From Brienomyrus brachyistius (taxonomy: Eukaryota > Chordata > Actinopteri > Osteoglossiformes > Mormyridae), in the NCBI RefSeq assembly GCF_023856365.1, contig NC_064539.1:20525019-20589018 (forward strand): DNA of 64,000 bases. Reading direction: 5' to 3'. Made by a program: the position numbers and the translations under genes. Position 1 is the first letter of the stretch, and each line of letters opens with the position of its first letter. Under the pieces are notes generated by a model. It was given only the letters and a program-made list of their open reading frames with translations. It made no database searches and had not been told where the DNA came from. Below, one piece after another: positions 54,921 to 64,000 of this stretch.

Positions 54921-55311
54921 ACACTCTCCGCTCTGTGAGAGGCGCTCTGGAGCAGCGGGGCTCACGGCCTTCATTTCCATGAATATTCACAGGCGGCGGG
55001 ATGAGGATCCTCTGTTCACGAGCCTCCACATGCAGGTCTGTGCAAGTGAGCTGGGGCGTCGCCATTCGTCTGAAAGGGGGGCGGTGTGCATTGGGTGGAA
55101 AAATGAGAGCGGGGTCCTAACTTCTCCACTTCCTGCCTCACCTGCCACAAGGTCAGCAGTAACAGAGGGCCAAGGTCTTCGAGGGACACGTGACAAATGA
55201 CACCTGAAACACTGAGGTGGGGAGGGGTTTCATATACTGCTTAACACTTATTACTGAACACATTTAAGATGTGCGACCCTGGACAAAAACTTACACACCC
55301 ACTACTCTCAA
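54921..55311. other. Noncoding GC-balanced DNA
   Basis: Looks single-copy; frames of 69-97 codons on both strands overlap; no domain. Confidence 0.35.
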
Positions 55312-55650
55312 GCGGCATGGTGGTGCAGTGGTTAGCACTGTTGCCTCACACCTCTGGGACCCGGGTTCGAGTCTCCGCCTGGGTCACATGTGTGTGGAGT
55401 TTGCATGTTCTCCATGTCGTCGTGGGGTTTCCCCCCACAGTCCAAAAACATGCTGAGACTAATTGGACTTGCTAAATTGCCTGTAGGAATGTATGTGAGA
55501 GTGAATGATGTGTGAGTGTGCCCTGCGATGGGCTGGCCCCCCATCCTAGGTTGTTCCCTGCCTCATGCCCATTGCTTTCAGGATAGGCTCCAGACCCCCC
55601 GCGACCCAGTAGGACAAGCGGTTTGGAAAATGGATGGATGGATGGATGGT
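55312..55650 (+). mobile_element. tRNA-derived SINE, full-length younger copy
   Basis: 'GCGGCATGGTGGTGCAGTGG' then 'TTAGCACTGTTGCC' (A box), 'GACCCGGGTTCGAGTCTCC' (intact B box), 'GGTTTCCCCCCACAGTCC', 'GGATAGGCTCCAGACCCCC', and a tail 'AAGCGGTTTGGAAAATGG' plus (ATGG)4. A few bases are missing between 'GGTTTCC' and 'CCCCACAG' relative to the 18-kb copy. No clear target duplication seen. Confidence 0.92.
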
Positions 55651-56587
55651 TGAACAATTACAATACAGATATTCTATTCTATAGTGACTGCTTTCCAACT
55701 GTTTCAAAAATGTTATCATTATAATTATTCATTGTTCCAGTACTCTGATGTACTCTAACTCTAACAGTACTCTAACGGCTTGGTCAAAATTTCTGTACAA
55801 GTTCAAAACATGTATTTGTACAAGATATTCACTAATATCTTGTATCAAAAGTATAAGACCAGTGTGGAACTAGGAAATGTGAAGCGAGTTCCTAAACCGC
55901 TCTTATGAACTCTTGGCCCTGTTGCAGTCACCTTGTGAATGAAAGAATATGTATCAAATTACAATGCAAGTAAAATCTACACCTGTGCGAATGATGCATC
56001 TGTTATTCATCCGAATAGTTATGACTAAGGCTGAGACGTTACACACCATGACTTGGAGTCAGGAAGACCTTGACCGCATTGCGTAATTCATTTGGTTATA
56101 CGCCATTAGTTAAAGCCAGGACCCCCACACCCCCGCCCCCCCCAAGACTCAAATCCACAACCATCTAGTCAAGCAAGAAAGAAGAAGGAAGAAATGAGAT
56201 GATGTCATTTGCATCGCTTGAGAAAATGAGGAACATTGCTCCAGCGGAACGTCATTGTGAAAAGGATTTCAATATTCTCAGTCCTCAAAAATCCTCCATT
56301 TCAGTGTAGCCCTACAAGCATCTTCAGCAGGACCACAGAGATGATCAGGAGAGATGTAGAAAAAACAATTTGAGTTACTGGAACGTCAACTTAATCGCCG
56401 GAAACACTCACGTGCATGCATGAAAAAGGCCAAAAAAATGGGAGGTATTGTAATTCGCCCCACATCCTTACAGGGAGCAGAAATGAGGGGTAGTTAAATT
56501 GCTGATGGTGGTTATACATTAATGAGACTGGAACGCCTGAGAGACAGCTGGGAATTCAGGAGCTGTGTGTGGCGGATGGAGTGGGAT
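55651..56587. other. Noncoding DNA, nothing firmly recognised
   Basis: A reversed SINE-head-like 'CTCAAATCCACAACCATC' near 56149. AT-rich elsewhere. Confidence 0.35.
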
Positions 56588-56608
56588 GGGGGGGGGGGGG
56601 GGGGGGGG
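56588..56608. repeat. Poly-G tract (21 G)
   Basis: Uninterrupted G run on the plus strand. Confidence 0.95.
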
Positions 56609-57122
56609 AATGTGGCCTCGAGCCTGGTGCCAAAACACTACTCAGGTAAGGGGAGGGGCCAAAGAGCTGCTTCGCCCCGTGTCCCGGCCGACAGAAAAAC
56701 CGAGGAAGACTAACCCTCCCCACAAGGAACAGGGTGGTGGGGGGGTCGGATTACCTTCACCCCAGGTAATCGAGCTGAGCGTGCCGTTGCAAATCCACAA
56801 CGCTGTTCGGGAACCGAATCACCTGCCGCTCCCGGGCCACCCTCCCCTCCACCGATGTCTGGAACGTTCTCTAATTCTGATGGATTCTGACACATCGCCA
56901 GATTCGCACCTTGCTGGAGAAAAAAATAAAAAAATATATATATAATAAAGAGTGGCAAGAATCCAGCAAGTCGCTCTCTATAAATTTTAAATAAGCCTTT
57001 ACGACAACAGGCAGTACACCCCCAAAAGTATGCCTCCTTTATTTCAATATTAAAAACGGCAGCCACATTGAATTGTTATGAAGACACCGGCCCCATTTCT
57101 TCAACAACCCCCCAAACCTGTT
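56609..57122. other. Noncoding DNA, nothing recognised
   Basis: Mixed composition with an AT-rich stretch 56925-56950. No gene supported. Confidence 0.35.
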
Positions 57123-57172
57123 TTCTCTCCCTCCCTTTCTCCCTCCCTTTCTCCCTCCCTTTCTCCCTCTCT
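57123..57172. repeat. 12-bp 'TCTCCCTCCCTT' repeat, about four copies
   Basis: Polypyrimidine repeat with mirror symmetry potential (possible triplex-forming). Directly upstream of a CpG-rich block. Confidence 0.92.
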
Positions 57173-57199
57173 GGGCTTGCCGAGGAATCTGCATAATTT

Positions 57200-57440
57200 C
57201 CACCGGCGTATTCCGATGTATGCGCGTGAATAATGAGGCCAGCACGAACGCCGCGCGAGCCTGCCACTGTTCATTACCGCGAGGCGCAGCCAAGGCGGGG
57301 GCCTCGGCGGGGCAGCTCATTAGCTATTCCTCCGCAGCGCCTGATCGCTGCAGTTCCACTGTGCCGCCACGGTTGCGTGGGGGCGCCCTTTCTCAGACAG
57401 CGAGAGAGCTTATGCAAACCAAGAACCGCTGTTCTGAAAT
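57200..57440. promoter_or_regulatory. Short CpG-rich block
   Basis: I count about 24 CpG in roughly 215 bases (57205-57420), close to or above the number expected from base composition, in a window otherwise CpG-poor. It holds 'GAACGCCGCGCGAGCC' and 'GGTTGCGTGGGGGCGCCC'. It could be a small CpG island, an enhancer or a conserved element. No adjacent exon was recognised. Confidence 0.4.
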
Positions 57441-60054
57441 CAGGCGGCATACGGCGGGTGGAGTTGCTACATATTTGGACCTACCTCCCCGTTGATCCTT
57501 ACAATAGGCTACAGCTTCATGCTGCTAGTCTTGTTTTTCAGCCTCCCCCCATAGCATCCTGCATTCAAGACACTTAATTTTATTCAAAAGGAGAATATGT
57601 TCCTGTTTGAGGAATGACTGATGAAATGATTGAGAAATGGTGAATGTTCCGTCAATCCACACACCCGGCTGGAACTACCCGACTGTCACCATTTCACAAG
57701 CGGAGTTCACCAGGGCACAGGACCATCTCCTCACCAGTCCAAAGTCTTCCAATCACTCCTACAAGTTTGCCTGATGCTTCCATTACAACTCTGACCACTG
57801 AGCGTCACTATGGTAACCTCACTGCAGTAACTCGCAGTGCTAGGCTACACTGTCTGCTGAATTTATGGTGCTTCAACGCAGTGCACACGGGAATAAAATC
57901 TATTCTGTGAAACCCACTGGGGGGGGGGGCAACTATGTTGAAATTATTAACACAGCATTAATACGATTTTAGCATCAAAAGACAACAAAACTACGTAACA
58001 ATCGGAAAACTCAATGATTAATTTTCATTCCTCTTGGGCAACACAATGAAATAAAAATAAATAAAATACTAAAGGACTTTGACATCAAGGCTGATTTGTT
58101 TATTCAAGGACTCTTAAAACCTATTTACAAGTTAGCTGGAGAACTATCATCAGACATTGTGTGAGGCTGGTTTAAATATCAACCTGTAAAACTATTAAAG
58201 GCCAGAGCGCAGGAGCAGGGCTAAGAAATATTGGTGTGTTTCTGTGTTTTTTTTTCCCACTGACACAAAAATGAACGAGGGACCAAGACGGGTGATTATT
58301 CAAATGATGTTTAGATAGCCTCTCTAGACACTAAATGCCCTTTGTTTTCAGCCTTGCTGTGAAATTCCCTGCTGCTGATTGCTCATGTTACAATTCTCCC
58401 ACTTAAATCAAATTGCTTATGTGGAAACGGTTAGTATTGCTGGAACCAACTTAAGCTGCGAATCATCAAAGGTTACGAATATCCAGGTTAGGACATGTTA
58501 CAAGGCTGATTGCGTGTAATAAGAAAAGGGGAAAATAGATCAATAGATACATGGTTGTCCAGGGTTGTGCGGAGAATACTAGCCAAAGGACTTCAGTGAT
58601 CTTCCCCCTCTGAGGATCACATGAGATCGTGATGCTTATTGGGTTTTATTTGGTCCATAATCAATAGCATCAGGTTTGTTTTCTGCTATTTTTCCTTTTA
58701 AACTCTCCATGTCATTTAAGACCCTCATCGAAGTAATCAGTGGAAAACAGGTAAATGTGCAGGAATTGTGTGAACTTCTAACTCAAAGCTAAGAACTTGA
58801 CCTATCCCTCATAAGACATCCTGAAGATATCGGTCCAGTTTTTCCTTATTGAGAAGGAGCACCAAGCAAGCTTATCTGAAGCTTTCATCAGGAGGAGCGC
58901 CTGGTGGATGGGGGGGGGGGGTGGGGGGGGGAGCTGTCTTGCAGAAGATCTGCCCTTCCATGAAGTTTTTGCCTTCTCTGAAAGACGACGAGGTTGACTG
59001 CTTGGGAGGTCTTACAGAAGTCCTGCAGAAACCCAGCCCAGAGGTTTCACAGCTTGGAGACCCTCTTGCTCTTTGGTATTCGAGGTCTCTGAGCCTGTCC
59101 CCTGGTTTAACTTGGCCATCCCCTGGGGATGTGTCAAGACCCCCCTGTTATTTGTTTGTTTTGGGCCTTTGCAGCCTGGCCAGCCCATTGCTGACAGATG
59201 GTGTAAGAGGATCACAGTTATCTATTGTCCTCCGAATATTGTCTGCCTGAGCACTGGAACATCTAACTTCCTGCTTTGTGCCTAGCGTACCAGACAGACT
59301 CACTGACAATCACGCCTAAAGCTAAACTGAAGAAATCTTGCAGTCCATTATATCTACTGGGCTACAGGGCGAGCTACATGGACAGCGTCAATAACCATCA
59401 GTTTTTAAATAGCAATGAATCTTATTATCACAGCCTCTGACAGGAGACAAAGTTTCTGTGTCTTCTTGTAGCTTTACAACACTAAACCAGGCTGTCAGAC
59501 AGTGGGAGAGTCTTCATCAGACTCAATGTTAACGGTAAACCTTGCCTGTACCACATAAGTGTTAGAAAGGACAGAGAGATCTTCCCTGAAACTGGTAAGG
59601 AGCGATGGTTTGAGCACTTTCAGCACAACAGGCATGCCGGACGCCCTTTGTGAGGGGATTTCGCGATAATTGTTCCTTCAGGGTATCAGCTGCACATGGC
59701 ATGTGGACTACACCAGCCGGGATATTAATGCATGTGCGGTATATGATCGATAAACCCCTAGTGGAGGTGAGTGATTCCTGAGGTTCCCACCGCTGCATCT
59801 GTATTGAAAAAGCATGTTTAATTGTCCGTTATTAACTGATCCCCACTGTGCAAATGCAACTCAGAGCCATCCACAGGCTAAACACTGATTAAGGATTCAC
59901 TGGCTCTTGCTTTTTGCCTCTTTTTTCGCCTCCCTGTCTCCCTATTTCTCTGCTTTTTGGTTCCCCGAGTCTCTTCCTGTGTGACTCTCTCCTTCTTGCT
60001 TGTTCACTCCCTCCCTTTTTTCCCCCCCGATTCTGCACCAGCGCCTTCGCTTGC
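57441..60054. other. Noncoding DNA, partly single-copy
   Basis: 58080-58500 is AT-rich unique-looking sequence with FOX-like 'TTGTTTATTC' (about 58096) and homeodomain-like sites. G run at 58910-58930. The 133-codon frame 58849-59250 spans the G run and has no domain. Confidence 0.35.
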
Positions 60055-60056
60055 TG

Positions 60057-60092
<36 letters not shown>

Positions 60093-60105
60093 CCTATCTC
60101 TCTCC
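60055..60105. repeat. (CT)n microsatellite
   Basis: CT dinucleotides with 'CCCT' interruptions at both ends. Confidence 0.93.
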
Positions 60106-60109
60106 GCTG

Positions 60110-60350
60110 TTGTCAGCAAGTGTGGAGAACCGGGAGACCCGTGGGAACGTAACCATGGCAACGCCTGCCACTCAATCCCATCTCGGATGCAAATGACCTC
60201 GAATTTTATTAGCGCGCAATTTCCAGCGATCTCCATATTTCTTCCTTCTTCTGGCTCCTTATAGCAGCTCTCATTATTCTCATATTCCACTGGATATCCT
60301 GAATTTATTTTAACCCAAATGAGAGCAATATCATGCAATCTACATGCTTT
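60110..60350. promoter_or_regulatory. Candidate conserved noncoding element
   Basis: Unique-looking sequence with clustered binding-site-like words: 'CCATGGCAAC' (RFX-like 'GGCAAC', about 60153), the octamer 'ATGCAAAT' (60187-60194), 'TTTTATTAGCGCGCAATTT', 'CCATATTT' and 'CTCATTATTC'. Composition changes sharply from CT-rich to balanced at about 60105. The function is inferred only from motif clustering; conservation was not tested. Confidence 0.3.
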
Positions 60351-60749
60351 TTATACATTTATTACTTTACCATTTTAAATAAATGAAAAACTCCCTGCAG
60401 GTGATCAGGATCCCATTGCTGGTGTACGGTTCTTGCATGTATAAAAGGTTGTTGGTTTCAGAAGTGTTTTGAAGTGAACACACTCACGGACACACACTCA
60501 ACTGACAGTAAATAAATAATGAACACTGATGTCTTAGAAAAACAAATTCATCATTTGAAATGCTCTTCAAATTATGCTTTAGAAGCTTAACCAGGCTGAT
60601 TATCACCAGAACAATTGTCTTTGCAAACATATGGCTTCTTTTCTCTCTAGCTCTAGCTCACCCAGTGCCCACAGACCTACAGCTCCACACCAAACACCAT
60701 TCACATATATAGGAAAAAAAACCTAAATATAATCTAGTTACTTAGTGCC
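60351..60749. other. Noncoding AT-rich DNA
   Basis: Nothing recognised; may contain outermost decayed units of the following minisatellite from about 60640. Confidence 0.35.
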
Positions 60750-61150
60750 ACTCTCCACAGTCTTGGCATATTAAATCATAGTCCCATATCCACTAGCTTC
60801 ACTCTTCACAGCTTTTAGCTGCATTAAATTTAGCATCAGAACCTACAGCACATAGACTCATAGCCACTAGCCTTAGTCTTCATAGGCCTTAGCCTCTTAG
60901 CCCTTAGCTCCACATTCCATTGCCACTATCCTTAGTCTTCATAGACTTTAGCCTCCTAGCCATTAGTTCCACATTCCACAGCCACTAGCCTTAGTCTTCA
61001 TAGACTTTGGCCTCTCATCCCTTAGTTCCACATCCCACAGCCACTATCCTTAGTCCTCAAAGGCTTTAGCCTCTTAGCCCATAGCTCCACATCCCGCAGC
61101 CACTAGCTTCACTCTCTGCATCTTTTAGCCTCCTAGCCTCACCCCCTAAA
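60750..61150. repeat. Minisatellite with 58-60-bp units
   Basis: 'TAGCCTC(T/C)TAGCC' recurs at about 60890, 60950, 61008 (changed), 61067 and 61126. Each is followed by 'TTAG(C/T)TCCACAT(T/C)CC' and 'GCCACTA(T/G)CCTTAGTC'. Units drift by one or two bases and by substitutions; upstream units (from about 60750) are more degenerate. Confidence 0.9.
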
Positions 61151-63398
61151 GCACTTAGCCCTATCGTAACCACCCCCACTTGCCTGAGCCCCAGTTCACA
61201 CTTTTGACATCCCTTAGTTCCATAGCTCCACTCATCCTATAGATGCTAGCACAACTCTCAGCCTCAATCTCCATAACATTCAGTTCACCTCCACTCTCAG
61301 TGGCTGCTGCCTTCACTTTTGATATATTTTACCTCAGTAGAGCCTAGTCCCCCAAGTCCTCACATCTCCATACCTATCAGAAGCATTCCCACAGCCTGGT
61401 TAAGACCCAGCCTTTCCCAATACCGATGCTTAGCTTTTCAGATTACCAGGCTAGAACTCCCGGTTTCTGTTGTATGGCGCAATACTTTGATGACCTCTTA
61501 GATCTCCCAGAAAAAAGAAAAAACAGAAGGCTTCAACCTGGCATAAAATAAAATGCAATGGCTCTCTTCAGCAAATCTTTATTTTGAAGATATGCGAGCG
61601 GGTTTGTCTGACCAACAGAAGGTTCCAGAAAAAAATGACTGGTTCAAGAGAAATGCAAATAAAACCTTCTAGATTCCACCGCCGTTACACAAAACAGGGC
61701 CCTGTCTCTGCTCATAGTCAGCCTGCTTTCTGATGTTTGATTCATCTAGATCTCAGTTGTATCGTATTATAAAGCCAACACCCCCCCCTCCACCTCCGCC
61801 CAAACATCCCACAGGTAACCAGATCTGGTCTTTAGACCCACCTCTGACATGGGGGGTGGGAAGCTGAGGTTAAGAGAGTGTAGTTATATTTTAACAGGAA
61901 ATACTGTTATCCACAAAGATTTACTTGCCATGTTATGTTATGCTTTTATGATTAATCTTAAGCGCTAACTTAACCCATAATTTGCCACTTAATATCTGTT
62001 ACTATGGCATAATTCCCAGCCAAAATTAGCTTACGGGTTTTGGTGATCGGTGTTTGCTCTGATGGAGCCCGAAATCTTCCCAGGGTACCTCCACCATTTC
62101 CCTTGGATGAGGTAACCAACTAAACATCAAGTTTAGTTATCTATATTACATACGAACGAGACAGCTCATTCAAAAATTTAAAGCAATTTAAAAATGAAGA
62201 AGACAAAGCAGATTCTAATCATTTCTTTATGTTGAATTACATATCTTGTGGAATAAGGCATACATATCATATTGCGGGACTGGGCAAGTAAGCCATAAGG
62301 ATCTGCCGATTGAAAAAAAGCAGTGGGATGCAACTAAGGGACCACTGGCTAAGCAAAATGTCTGCCTTTCTTCTGGTTTACTCTTTCATCCCATCTTTTC
62401 TGTTCTTTCTCCCTTCCTCTGCAGTCACCCTTTTTGGATACTGTAGCTGTGCATTAATCTCTAAATTACACGGGTGATGCCCTAAAACAGAAACTACCTC
62501 ACTTCTCAGAGACGTAACAGAAAGAAGCCAATCCATATCTAGCTGGGTAGAGCCCTCTATAAACTAGGTAGCTCAAATCATTTGTTTTTAAGCTTAAAAA
62601 CAACGCATTCAATAAAAAATGTATTGGCTCCATGTTCATCTTTCCCCGGTTGTTTATGTATATCATTAGCAAGGAAGACCCAGCTAGCTGACCATTGGTA
62701 TTTTGCATTTAGTTATAATTGTAACTTAAGAAAATGCACCCGCTGCAGACAGTTGATAAGAGGATTAAATGCGTTGTAAGAGTTATCATTTGAATTATTT
62801 GATTTCAGTTTCAGCCGGCGGCACATCAATGCGGGGGCCAATGAGAAGACACAAGTGGGAAAAAAACAACTTAATTCACTGTTACTGATGCCCCCCCGCT
62901 AATCATCTTCCTACCACCACTGCGGTGCTGGGTTTGTGTTCTGAACTTTGACCAGACTGCAAAAGTCGCACTTTGTCCGATGGGTTTGTTTCCACAATCC
63001 AAATACGGAAAACAACACACAGAAAGACAAACACAAGCAAATTCGACAATAGAATACAGTGTATCCAATATACGTCACATGACCAGGGGTCCAATCTCAG
63101 ACGGTGAAAAGGTTCTCAAAAAGCAAACACAGCTTTACAAAAATGTTTGGACCAAGTTTAGTGGCTTGGTTTGGCATTTTTCTTTTCCAAAACAAAACTC
63201 TCTCGTGGAAAACAGCATAAGGGTCCTTAGCTAACGGGTGGTAGAGGGGGGTCCGGTGCAAGATGAGTTTGATGGGCTTGTAAACAAGCAAAGGGGATGA
63301 TGTAAGGAGTCTAGGCCGAGAGGGTTACATCACAGCTCGGAAAAAGGCAGTGGGTTGCTAGGGAGCAGCTGCAAAGCTGATGGTCAGGCTGATCACAC
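61151..63398. other. Noncoding DNA, nothing recognised
   Basis: AT-leaning, apparently single-copy; frames of 60-84 codons only. C run near 61783. Confidence 0.4.
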
Positions 63399-63899
63399 AG
63401 ACCTACTGGGACGTGAAAAAGAAAGAGACACAGACCTACCGGGACACGAAAAAGAAAGAGACACAGACCTACTGGGACGTGAAAAAGAAAGAGACACAGA
63501 CCTACTGGGACACAAAAAAAGAAAGACACACAGACCTAGCGGGACGCGAAAAAGAAAGAGACACAGACCTATTGGGACACGAAAAAGAAAGAGACACAGA
63601 CCTAGCGGGACGCGAAAAAGAAAGAGACACAGACCTACCGGGACACAAAAAAAGAAAGAGACACAGACCTATCGGGACACAAAAAAGAAAGAGACACAGA
63701 CCTACCGGGACGCGAAAAAGAAAGAGACACAGACCTATCGGGACACAAAAAAGAAAGAGACACAGACCTACCGGGACGCGAAAAAGAAAGAGACACTGAC
63801 CTATTGGGACACACAAAAGAAAGACACACAGACCTACCAGGACACAAAAAGAAAGAGACACAGACCAACCGGGACACGAAAAAGAAAGACACAGACCTG
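63399..63899. repeat. 33-bp minisatellite, about 15 units
   Basis: Unit 'CTACCGGGACACGAAAAAG' followed by 'AAAGAGACACAGAC' (33 bp). Variable sites are ACC/ACT/ATC/ATT/AGC after CT, and ACACG/ACGCG/ACGTG/ACACA. The pattern alternates ('ACACA', 'ACGCG') in the second half, suggesting 66-bp dimers. Since 33 = 11 codons, three long frames on the plus strand and two on the minus strand stay open (Lys/Glu/Thr- or Ser/Phe/Leu-rich). These are not genes. Confidence 0.97.
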
Positions 63900-64000
63900 C
63901 TATGGCAGGGTCTGTCTGTAAGACCAGACAGGCCTGAGATTTACCCCAAATGACTATCACTCTGTCTCTGCTGGTACTTTTTGGGAACTCGTCCTTGATC

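Noticed and set aside
55312..55380. tRNA gene
   Set aside because: A and B boxes are present but no cloverleaf can be closed, and the sequence continues into a SINE body with ATGG tail.
58849..59250. 133-codon forward frame
   Set aside because: Crosses a G homopolymer, lacks a domain, and has an opposing 67-codon frame.
63355..63960. Frames of 188, 139 and 152 codons with 11-residue repeats
   Set aside because: Explained by the 33-bp minisatellite; several frames on both strands are open at once.

Overview
The window looks like nuclear DNA from a ray-finned fish, most likely a teleost. The reasons are very abundant (CA)n/(TG)n arrays, long homopolymer C/G runs, tRNA-derived SINEs ending in (ATGG)n/(CCAT)n tails, a pair of 'GTCCCCAC' elements embedded in TG/CA arrays, a Tc1-like remnant whose ends carry 'GTGGCCACTTTATTA', and several families of small inverted-repeat transposons. 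One SINE family reminds me of osteoglossomorph (for example mormyrid) genomes, but that is memory and weak evidence. No bacterial or organellar gene organisation is present.

I found no host protein-coding gene, rRNA gene or functional tRNA gene that I can support. Every long open frame is explained by a microsatellite (CA read as Thr-His or Val-Cys), a minisatellite whose period is a multiple of three, a CT/GA-rich stretch, or chance. The window is best read as an intergenic desert or the inside of a very large intron.

Layout. 0-1.4 kb: SINE fragments, a SINE with a 5S-rRNA-like head, the C-terminal end of a dead LINE, and a 43-bp triplet repeat. 3-10 kb: a hAT-like palindromic MITE, a 102-bp CA array, a 13-bp tandem repeat, and two opposite-facing 'GTCCCCAC' elements. 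10-18 kb: mostly single-copy noncoding DNA with CT/GA-rich blocks. 18-23.8 kb: a complete SINE with a 15-bp perfect target duplication, a TG/CTG array, a 20-bp repeat, an indel-free 45-bp minisatellite and a 'GGTAAC' MITE. 24.8-28.5 kb: a decayed LINE reverse transcriptase on the minus strand and a Tc1-like deletion derivative. 32-37 kb: a CA array, an old SINE, two more hAT-like MITE copies and a 63-bp higher-order minisatellite. 38-47 kb: two pogo/Tigger-type miniature elements that resemble mammalian families, two further 'GGTAAC' MITEs and several old SINEs. 49.7-55.7 kb: a second dead LINE RT and two more ATGG-tailed SINEs. 57-64 kb: a short CpG-rich block, a candidate conserved noncoding element, a ~60-bp minisatellite and a 33-bp minisatellite.

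The most interesting points are the two Tigger-type elements (possible cross-class horizontal transfer), the SINE with an intact target duplication, the indel-free 45-bp and structured 63-bp minisatellites, the recurrent link between 'GTCCCCAC' elements and TG/CA arrays, and a few candidate regulatory spots. All family assignments come from reading motifs; no database was searched.
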